From Tolypothrix campylonemoides VB511288 (GTDB lineage Bacteria; Cyanobacteriota; Cyanobacteriia; Cyanobacteriales; Nostocaceae), in contig JXCB02000039.1 in NCBI GenBank assembly GCA_000828075.3, forward strand, positions 232,424 through 296,423: 64,000 bases of DNA, in the 5' to 3' direction. The notes below the pieces were generated by a model, which ran no database searches, had not been told where the DNA came from, and saw only the letters and a program-made list of their open reading frames with translations. This document shows positions 35,237-40,853 of this stretch, in pieces. Both the position numbers and the translations under genes were made by a program. How positions within the stretch are numbered: the stretch's first letter is position 1; each line of letters starts with the position of its first letter.

Positions 35237-35775
35237 TTTTTCACGATGAAGGCTAAAGGGTTACTGAACTCAACTACTACGATGTATGCCGGTAGAGTAT
35301 CATCGGTTGGACTTACCTGCTCAACTTTCAGTTTAACTCTGGCTTTCACTCGGCTGTCATCGCCTTTGCGTATTCCAGAAACTTCCAGTCGGACTGCATT
35401 TTGGAATGGTAGTTCGTTTGTCTCACCTTTGTTACCCAACCAGTAGTCAAATCCAGTTCCTCTGCGAGAGCGTTCGATAACTGTATAATCTGTGAGTTCT
35501 TGTATTACCAAAAAAGCAATGCCATAAGCTGCTTGTTCTGTAGTGTATTCGATATCGTTCCAACACCGTAGCATTTGGTCTGTAACCTCTTGCCAATACA
35601 GTTTGAAAACAGCGGTGAATTCTCCTTTAACTTTGAGTTCTACACCTTGAGTATGACCTTGGTCAGTTAAGCAGACGGCACAGGCTTCTGCTAAAGTAGC
35701 ACCAAATGCTGGAGTAATGGCAAGTAATCCTTGCTCAAGTTTGGTGATTACCAGTTCCTTTGTTTCTGAGACCAT
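35233..35775 (-). CDS. Hypothetical protein, first gene of a coupled pair
   Basis: 180 residues, soluble, mixed alpha/beta. Distinctive stretches: ITPAFGATLAEACAVCLTDQ, YTTEQAAYGIAFLVIQEL, RSRRGTGFDYWLG, and a C-terminal strand repeat ARVKLKVEQVS / AYIVVVEFSNPLAFIVKK. No named family recognised. ATGA overlap with the TPR-like gene downstream shows translational coupling. It lies between an IS/repeat block and housekeeping-like genes, so it could be accessory. Confidence 0.7.
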   Translation of the reverse strand: MVSETKELVITKLEQGLLAITPAFGATLAEACAVCLTDQGHTQGVELKVKGEFTAVFKLYWQEVTDQMLRCWNDIEYTTEQAAYGIAFLVIQELTDYTVIERSRRGTGFDYWLGNKGETNELPFQNAVRLEVSGIRKGDDSRVKARVKLKVEQVSPTDDTLPAYIVVVEFSNPLAFIVKK

Positions 35776-35818
35776 TAAATATTGAAAATTCGTGACGGAT
35801 CAGCTTCGATACGAATTA

Positions 35819-36337
35819 TTAACGATACTGACGGCGAAACTCAGCGGGAGTGAGACGCATGGGTTTTTCTGGGTTCCAAATTCCTTGCCCCATGAGTCTC
35901 GCCCATTGTTGGGCACGTTCTAAGCGTAGATCATATTTGTGGTTAGGCGATCGCCCCACAAACAGAGCGTACCCTTCTTTCACCAGCTGTTCATTCAACA
36001 AAACCTCATCTTTCCACGCATAAGCCAAAGTCCGCCCGAATTTGTCTTTCATTTGCACATCAAACTCCAGCATCACAGGCTGTTCCCCAACCAGCGCTTC
36101 CAGGCGTTCCTTTGCTGCATCTCCCCAAGGACGCTGCTGCAAATCTGGTGCATCGATAGCAAGCAACCGCACTTGAGAAATTAAACTTGGTTGCTCCCCG
36201 ATACCCACCACCTCCAATGTTTGCCCACTCACCACCTGTGCAACTTTAATCTGTACCCGCGTACTTTCTTCCAGCTTCTTCTGAGGTTGGCAAGCTACCA
36301 GGAGTAATAAGCAAAATACAATGACAATTTTTTGCAC
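35819..36337 (-). CDS. Staphylococcal-nuclease-like (thermonuclease) lipoprotein
   Basis: 172 residues. A lipoprotein signal (IVIVFCLLLLVACQP, lipobox Cys at ~16) is followed by the SNase barrel: VRLLAIDAPDLQQRPWGDAA, AKERLEALVG, KDKFGRTLAYAW, LNEQLVKEGYALFV. The catalytic Arg/Glu/Arg equivalents are present (VRLLAID, AKERLEAL, KFGRTLAY). A Ca2+-dependent nuclease at the membrane surface is the family expectation. Confidence 0.9.
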   Translation of the reverse strand: MQKIVIVFCLLLLVACQPQKKLEESTRVQIKVAQVVSGQTLEVVGIGEQPSLISQVRLLAIDAPDLQQRPWGDAAKERLEALVGEQPVMLEFDVQMKDKFGRTLAYAWKDEVLLNEQLVKEGYALFVGRSPNHKYDLRLERAQQWARLMGQGIWNPEKPMRLTPAEFRRQYR

Positions 36338-36379
36338 CTTTGCACCTTTGCGCCTTTGTGTCTATGCCCGAAATAAATT

Positions 36380-36748
36380 TTAATCCTCGTCTAACGGCAA
36401 ACCCGCCCTAACTTTCCCCTTGGCAAAAAAGCGCCCAAACTGGAGTTCGTAGACTTCATCTTCGTCTTGTGTCTCCACCTCCAAATCAGAACGGGCATAA
36501 CTAACGCACAATAAGGCATAGCCTTTTTTCCGCAACTCTGGCGACAGTCCAATCGCTTCCGGTTGGTAAATCTCTCCCGACAGCACCCGCACAGCACAAG
36601 TGGTACAAGCCCCATTTCGACATAAAAACGGCAGTTCCACCCCTTGTTTTTCCGCAGTATGCAGGATATAGCGGTCTTCGGGGACTTCTAAGGTGTATAC
36701 TGTGCCTTTGGCGCGATCGCGAACTTTAACAGTGTATGTCTCGGACAT
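36380..36748 (-). CDS. Plant-type [2Fe-2S] ferredoxin
   Basis: 122 residues. The cluster Cys are 43, 48, 51 and 81 (CRNGACTTC...LLC, spacing C-X4-C-X2-C-X29-C). The N-terminus (TVKVRDRAKGTVYTLEVPED) and an acidic C-terminal extension (ETQDEDEVYELQFGRFFAKG) make it longer than photosynthetic PetF, resembling the FdxH-like/Fdx group with special electron-transfer partners. Partner unknown. Confidence 0.93.
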   Translation of the reverse strand: MSETYTVKVRDRAKGTVYTLEVPEDRYILHTAEKQGVELPFLCRNGACTTCAVRVLSGEIYQPEAIGLSPELRKKGYALLCVSYARSDLEVETQDEDEVYELQFGRFFAKGKVRAGLPLDED

Positions 36749-36837
36749 TGGAATTTTCGATTTTAATTTAGGATTTTAAACTGAAATTTTCTTGCATTTT
36801 AATTTATTTCATTGTAGAATGGTAAATTGTGACGCCT

Positions 36838-36924
36838 GGAGAGATGGCCGAGTGGTTGAAGGCGCAGCACTGGAAATGCTGTTTGGGGGCAACTTCAACG
36901 AGGGTTCGAATCCCTCTCTCTCCG
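36838..36924 (+). tRNA. tRNA-Ser(GGA)
   Basis: 87 bases. The acceptor stem GGAGAGA/TCTCTCC has discriminator G. The anticodon arm CAGCA-CTGGAAA-TGCTG has GGA at 36872-36874. A long variable arm (TTTGGGGGCAACTTCAA) marks a class II Ser tRNA, and the T arm is AGGG-TTCGAAT-CCCT. The CCA is not encoded. Its 3' end is duplicated at 37728-37753. Confidence 0.96.
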
Positions 36925-36976
36925 TTCAATAATATCTCTAAGATGTAGACTAATTTGCCTAAGATTTTCTGAATGT

Positions 36977-37093
36977 TCACGCATTCTTGTTAATTGGTAA
37001 AATTCTTGCCTTCGCCTTTGCTTCATCCACTGTGACTAAAGCACCCATTTGTAGTTCCTGTTGAAACTGACGCAAGGCATTGATAATTAAATT
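36977..37093 (-). pseudogene. Severed C-terminal 38 codons of the DUF5615 toxin
   Basis: Read on the minus strand: NLIINALRQFQQELQMGALV, TVDEAKAKARILPINKNA, then stop. This is the usual end of DUF5615 proteins. It is separated from the rest of the gene by the MITE at 37099-37190. Precise removal of the element plus one target copy joins it in frame. Confidence 0.85.
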
Positions 37094-37195
37094 ATCTATA
37101 GGACTTACGCAAAAGTTACGGAAAACGAACCGCAGAGGGCGCAGAGGACACAGAGAAATAAGAGTTTGAGAGGTTTTTGCGTAAGTCCTAATCTA
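37094..37195. mobile_element. 92-bp MITE with 16-bp inverted ends and 5-bp target duplication
   Basis: The element is 37099-37190. The ends TAGGACTTACGCAAAA and TTTTGCGTAAGTCCTA are complementary. The duplication ATCTA lies at 37094-37098 and 37191-37195. The core GAACCGCAGAGGGCGCAGAG, GACACAGAGA is shared with the MITE at 25788-25899, whose inverted ends are different. Confidence 0.9.
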
Positions 37196-37448
37196 ATTTA
37201 ACAGGTAAGATATCTTGGGAGCGCACCTGAATGACACTGGGAGCATCTGCTTGAGTTATTGCCAGCAGTGTACCAAAATCTAAGTCATGGGTAAAAACAA
37301 TGTATCCATGCATAACTACCCATGCCATGATCATCTTATCTGTAGCACCAGGATCACCAACTTTTGACCAGTGGACAGCCTCAAAACCTTCACTTTCAAA
37401 GACTGGAACCCAGTCAGGAGAAAGATTCATATCAATTAAAATCTTCAT
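37188..37448 (-). CDS. DUF5615 PIN-like toxin, truncated by a MITE
   Basis: 86 residues: MKILIDMNLSPDWVPVFESE, AVHWSKVGDPGATDKMIMAW and FTHDLDFGTLLAI. These carry the N-terminal Asp and the later Asp pair of the Mut7-C/PIN-like fold. The last codon before the stop is Asp, and the TAG stop comes from the MITE end (TAGGAC). The intact form would be 124 residues. The toxin core acidic residues remain, so residual activity is possible. Overlaps the DUF433 gene by 4 bases. Confidence 0.85.
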   Translation of the reverse strand: MKILIDMNLSPDWVPVFESEGFEAVHWSKVGDPGATDKMIMAWVVMHGYIVFTHDLDFGTLLAITQADAPSVIQVRSQDILPVKLD

Positions 37449-37675
37449 GCAGAAGCAAGCGGTACTTCAATTTCTTCTGCTCGCCATGCAGCATAGGCAA
37501 GGGCTTCATAAATATCCTCACGTTCCAAGTATGGGTAAGCTTTGAGAATATCTTCCGGAGTATGTCCTGCTGCCATTAAACCTACAATTGTACCTACAGT
37601 AACACGCATACCCCGTATACAAGGTTTGCCACCCATAACTTCCGGATTGAATGTAATTCGCTTTAGTGGTTTCAT
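37445..37675 (-). CDS. DUF433 antitoxin
   Basis: 76 residues, the typical DUF433 helix-turn-helix protein: RITFNPEVMGGKPCIRGMRV, TVGTIVGLMAAGHTPEDILK, AYPYLEREDIYEALAYAAWR. It precedes DUF5615 genes as antitoxin in many cyanobacteria. ATG 37675 fits. Coupled by overlap to the truncated toxin. Confidence 0.9.
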   Translation of the reverse strand: MKPLKRITFNPEVMGGKPCIRGMRVTVGTIVGLMAAGHTPEDILKAYPYLEREDIYEALAYAAWRAEEIEVPLASA

Positions 37676-37727
37676 GTGGTAGGTTATCGGGTTTTTATGT
37701 TCAATTATTCTACTTGTGTTTTTATCA

Positions 37728-37753
37728 AGGGTTCAAATCCCTCTCTCTGCGTT
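37728..37753. repeat. Duplicate of tRNA-Ser 3' end (candidate att site)
   Basis: 26 bases matching 36901-36926 (T arm, acceptor 3' strand and the two bases after) with two mismatches (AGGGTTCAAATCCCTCTCTC then TGCGTT). No other tRNA parts are present. The direct repeats bracket ~830 bp containing the DUF433/DUF5615 cassette. Confidence 0.75.
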
Positions 37754-37801
37754 GAATTTAACGAATCGCTAAGAGGGCGTTTATAAAATAAATCTTAAGT
37801 A

Positions 37802-37865
37802 GGGTGTGTTACGGCTCGACAAGTCTTTTGGGTTACGTAGAATTATTTTGAGCCGTAACGCACCC
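37802..37865. repeat. 64-bp inverted repeat
   Basis: GGGTGTGTTACGGCTC and GAGCCGTAACGCACCC (one mismatch) are the ends of a small palindromic element of a kind common in cyanobacterial genomes. Confidence 0.8.
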
Positions 37866-37992
37866 CATGTTTGAAGGTGGGTAATGCTGCGCTAAAGTTG
37901 CTGAGTTTCCGGAACACTCTAGTGTTTGATTGATATCTACATACAGTAGAATTCTCACAATCGTAAATATTATTTATAACAAAACTAGCATT

Positions 37993-38295
37993 ATGGCAGA
38001 CACATCAGACGTTAAACTAACCATTACATTTACCGATCCAGACTTGGATGCCGAGGAAAAAGATGAGGAAGTCCAAAAGCTGCTAGCACAGATGAAAGAC
38101 TTGGATGAAGTAGAAGCGGTTGACCGAGTTATTAACGCCGACGCGCCAGAGGGAACGAAGTCGGTGACAGGCTGGGTAGTGGCTCAACTGATAAGTTTTG
38201 TAAAGCCGGAAAATGTGAAGCAAGTGTGGGGGTTTTTGAGCGATCGCCTAGCCAATAAAGTCACATGTCCGGATGAACAGTTGTCATTGCGTTAG
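37993..38295 (+). CDS. EACC1 (effector-associated constant component) gene, C-terminally truncated
   Basis: 100 residues. TSDVKLTITFTDPDLDAEEK, DEEVQKLLAQMKDLDEVEAV, DAPEGTKSVTGWVVAQLISF and VWGFLSDRLANK match the N-terminal two thirds of EACC1. The expected C-terminal strand-helix (compare GNKTIELEAEANGKK at ~30300) is replaced by VTCPDEQLSLR from an inverted-repeat element starting at 38264. ATG 37993 (MADTSD) is preferred over 37930. EACC1 genes normally sit directly before an effector gene; none follows here. A broken remnant, still expressible. Confidence 0.75.
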   Translation: MADTSDVKLTITFTDPDLDAEEKDEEVQKLLAQMKDLDEVEAVDRVINADAPEGTKSVTGWVVAQLISFVKPENVKQVWGFLSDRLANKVTCPDEQLSLR

Positions 38296-38457
38296 CGTAG
38301 CGTGCCCAGAGGGCATACGGAGCGATAGCGGAGTGAAGCAATCTCGAACACTTGTGATTGCTAAGTCCCAAAGGGACACGCTGCGCGTTGGTGGAGCCTG
38401 CGCTTTGCGCTTACGTTTCACTCGCAATGACATATCGTAAGTAATTAGCCGGACATG
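38264..38457. mobile_element. 194-bp inverted-repeat element ending the EACC1 gene
   Basis: The ends CATGTCCGG and CCGGACATG (9 bp) and inner arms TGTCATTGCG (38282) and CGCAATGACA (38423) are complementary. The middle carries iterated GC words (GTAGCGTGCCCAGAGGGCAT). No clear target duplication. It supplies the last codons and stop of the EACC1 frame. Confidence 0.65.
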
Positions 38458-38468
38458 ATATAACTCTT

Positions 38469-38545
38469 TGCTTATCCCAAGGTAAACTCATCTGTCCTGC
38501 CAACTTTTTCGACTTGCTGCCTTTTCTCATCGGTGGTAAAAGTTG
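38469..38545 (-). pseudogene. RAYT transposase C-terminal fragment
   Basis: GCTTATCCCAAGGTAAACTC ATCTG matches the end region of the RAYT gene at 31565-31640 (encoding QMSLPWDKQK on the minus strand), then diverges. Only about 75 bp survive. The rest of the gap up to 38720 shows no gene. Confidence 0.65.
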
Positions 38546-38720
38546 AAGTTCCGTTAATCGAATCTAACTTTGACGAATATCGTCTAAAACAGTTGTTTTA
38601 ATTAAAGCGTAGCGATTCAAGAGACCTTTTGCATAAGTGAATTTCATCTACTTCGGCGTCCGTCTGCGTTTATCTGCGGTTAATTATTCTTTTTTTTAGA
38701 CTCTTGCAAATCGCAAAAAC

Positions 38721-39080
38721 TTAGTTCAGTTTGTCACCATCTTCCTGACTCTCTAATAACTGACTCACCTTTGTTAACAGAGGACTTACCTTATTCTGTA
38801 CAATGTCCCAAATGATTTCATTTTCAATTTGAAAATAGGCATGAGCTAAAATATCTCTTAGCCCAGCTATTTTTCGCCATTCAATTTCAGGGTTGCGCTC
38901 ACGCACATCAACAGGAATATTTTTTACAGCTTCTCCAATAAGTTGTAAATTGCGAATCACAGCATCAAAGGTGCGATCGTCCGCTATGAATTGCTTAAAA
39001 TTCATACCATCGGTGTAGCGCAACACTTTTTCACACGCTACTAGAATATCGGTGAAATAAAGTCGAATATCACGCGACAT
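38721..39080 (-). CDS. hepT: HepT-type toxin (DUF86)
   Basis: 119 residues, all-helical HEPN fold. The RNase-type motif R-x4-H-x-Y is present as RDILAHAY. DRTFDAVIRNLQLIGEAVKN and EIEWRKIAGLRD are typical. It is neutralised in characterised pairs by MntA through AMP addition at the Tyr of this motif. ATG overlaps the 3' end of the mntA-like gene by 11 bases. Intact. Confidence 0.92.
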   Translation of the reverse strand: MSRDIRLYFTDILVACEKVLRYTDGMNFKQFIADDRTFDAVIRNLQLIGEAVKNIPVDVRERNPEIEWRKIAGLRDILAHAYFQIENEIIWDIVQNKVSPLLTKVSQLLESQEDGDKLN

Positions 39081-39387
39081 GAATCGCCTCTTGTTCTACC
39101 AATGCCCGAATTTGAGGCTTGAGTGATTTCCAACTGACCAAATCTACTTTTCTTCCCAGATGATCCTCTAGATAAAATTTCACATCCATGTAGCGATCAA
39201 AGGTGACTGGAGGTTCAAACTCAACCAAAATATCAACATCACTAGCAGGTGTTGCTTCATCTCGTGCTACAGAACCAAACAAAGCTAAAGATTTCACACC
39301 CAACTTTTTCAATACAATCTGATGTTGCTTTAGAGTTGAAAGGATTATGTCACGTTGCATATAGAGCATCTCAATTTGAGCAAGCAT
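39070..39387 (-). CDS. mntA: MntA-type nucleotidyltransferase antitoxin
   Basis: 105 residues. The signature G-S-x10-D-x-D is FGSVARDEATPASDVDILVE, with a third acidic position in GRKVDLVSW. First gene of the mntA-hepT pair. The start could be ATG 39387 or the internal Met at residues 4/10. Intact. Confidence 0.92.
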   Translation of the reverse strand: MLAQIEMLYMQRDIILSTLKQHQIVLKKLGVKSLALFGSVARDEATPASDVDILVEFEPPVTFDRYMDVKFYLEDHLGRKVDLVSWKSLKPQIRALVEQEAIHVA

Positions 39388-39469
39388 ACTGTCATTCTGC
39401 CATGATTTTCTCCTCGTTTAGTCCTGTTGAGAGGACTTTTGCTATGCAGCCCTGAGTTTCTAACCCTTG

Positions 39470-39602
39470 GCGGACGAATGTTTGATACTCGTGAACGAGA
39501 TTCTGATACTCGTGGATGAGTGTTTGATACTCGCGCTTGAGTGTTTAATATTCACCCAAGAGATTTTGAGACTCACCCATGAGATTCTAATACTCGTCCA
39601 TA
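39470..39602. repeat. 21-bp tandem array, copy 2 (degenerate)
   Basis: About six units of the family at 34373-34562 (GAGTGTTTGATACTCGCGCT), increasingly diverged to the right. The minus-strand heptad frame (EYQTLKR, EYQTLIH, EYQNLVH) is broken by two stops. Confidence 0.8.
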
Positions 39603-39620
39603 AGACTTATAGAGATTGCA

Positions 39621-39920
39621 CTAGTCATCTAAATCTGAAAATAAAGATTCTAAATTGCGATAACCACTAACCACCCGCACAATCACAATACCATCTTCTA
39701 AAACTTGGTAAAGAATAATGTAACCATTTAAAGGAACGCCACGTAATGAAGGTACAATCTCTGCATAGTTACATCCCCTTTCAAAAAACTTAGCTAAATT
39801 TTCACACTTTTTTAGCTGCCTGACAAATCTCTCTCCTGCTTCAACGTTGCGACTGGCAAAATAATCAATAATTTCTTCTAAATCTCGACTTGCTTCTAGA
39901 GAGATGACATATCGGCTCAT
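39621..39920 (-). CDS. ParE-type toxin (RelE/ParE superfamily)
   Basis: 99 residues: YVISLEASRDLEEIIDYFAS, GERFVRQLKKCENLAKF, GVPLNGYIILYQVLEDGIVI and VRVVSGYRNLESLF. This matches the ParE fold end to end and has no stops, unlike the decayed copy at 1289. Overlaps the ParD-like gene by 4 bases. ParE-type toxins inhibit gyrase; RelE types cut mRNA. The subtype cannot be decided here. Confidence 0.9.
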   Translation of the reverse strand: MSRYVISLEASRDLEEIIDYFASRNVEAGERFVRQLKKCENLAKFFERGCNYAEIVPSLRGVPLNGYIILYQVLEDGIVIVRVVSGYRNLESLFSDLDD

Positions 39921-40183
39921 TCTTGAGCCTCACGCGCTTTCCGCAATTTTTCTCTTAGTCTGTCTATCACAACTTCACCATCAATCACTTCACCTCGCTC
40001 AATTTGAGCTAATCCAACTTCCACTTTTTGACGGGTTTGTTCAAGCCATTGGATATACTCATTATCCAATTTTTCTAAAAGTTTAAATGCTAAATCAATA
40101 ACCTCATCTGCATTGGCAAATTTACCACTAGCAATTTGCGCTTGGATAAATTGCTCATGTTCGGGTTTAAGTGAGATGTTCAT
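39917..40183 (-). CDS. ParD-type antitoxin
   Basis: 88 residues: MNISLKPEHEQFIQAQIASG, KFANADEVIDLAFKLLEKLD (ribbon-helix-helix), then a flexible helical tail (EVVIDRLREKLRKAREAQE) that would bind the toxin. Middle gene of a three-gene run with 4-base overlaps on both sides. Confidence 0.92.
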   Translation of the reverse strand: MNISLKPEHEQFIQAQIASGKFANADEVIDLAFKLLEKLDNEYIQWLEQTRQKVEVGLAQIERGEVIDGEVVIDRLREKLRKAREAQE

Positions 40184-40521
40184 AATTTAAACCTCAAATG
40201 AAACTTATTCAAGGTGTACCTTGCTCTAGTCTTAAGAATATTTAGTTGGTCAACCTGTTCCAATAAACGGTCTAAAGTAGCTATTTCATCAGCCGAGAGT
40301 TGATTGTCTGCATTTCTACTTAGCAAATCGTCCAATTGAACTTGAGCTTTTGGAGACAACAGACTTTCTGCCAAGGCTTGCAGTTCATCCAGGCTCAAGC
40401 CAGTTAAAATTTCAGCATCAGATGTTGATGTGTTAGTCAACTGATGGTATGTTTCCAAATTTAAGAGTACACCAACTTGCTCTCCTTGTTGGTTGGTAAC
40501 GTACTGAACTGATTCAGACAT
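40180..40521 (-). CDS. Third component of the ParDE-like operon (Phd-like N-terminus)
   Basis: 113 residues. The N-terminus SVQYVTNQQGEQVGVLLNLE, TYHQL resembles antitoxins of the Phd/YefM type. The middle (LSLDELQALAESLLSPKAQV, QLDDLLSRNADNQLSADEIA) is helical, and the end (TRARYTLNKFHLRFKL) is basic. It leads the operon; its stop overlaps the parD start. It may be a second antitoxin or a regulator. Confidence 0.7.
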   Translation of the reverse strand: MSESVQYVTNQQGEQVGVLLNLETYHQLTNTSTSDAEILTGLSLDELQALAESLLSPKAQVQLDDLLSRNADNQLSADEIATLDRLLEQVDQLNILKTRARYTLNKFHLRFKL

Positions 40522-40853
40522 TGGTGGCTTTGGGAATGTGCTTGGATTTATCGTAGCTTATTAAAGAAAATGAGTTTCAAATTCCTACCATTATGTTTCA
40601 AAGGCGATGGTGCACTTTGCACCGTCCTATAGAGCGATCGCCTTCCGTTTCCAAGTACATTTACAGGTACGATTTTTAACGAAAAGACTTGAACTAATGG
40701 TTCTCCAGCTATGCGTTGCCCTTACAGGAATGGGTAATTGCAATTTCTTCATCTAATTTTTACTGTAACTTTAATAACTTTATGAGTTAAATTCCAGACC
40801 TGGTTATTTTCTTGGTAATGTTATAAAAGTAAGCTCGCTACCGAGGTCTGGGA
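40522..40853. other. Intergenic stretch, no gene seen
   Basis: A 332-bp divergent promoter region. GGTGCACTTTGCACC (hairpin) and an AGCGATCGCC HIP1 site occur at 40608-40643. Nothing else is recognisable. Confidence 0.4.

Noticed and set aside
37728-37753. A second tRNA gene
   Set aside because: Only the T arm and 3' acceptor strand are present; no D arm, anticodon arm or 5' acceptor strand upstream.
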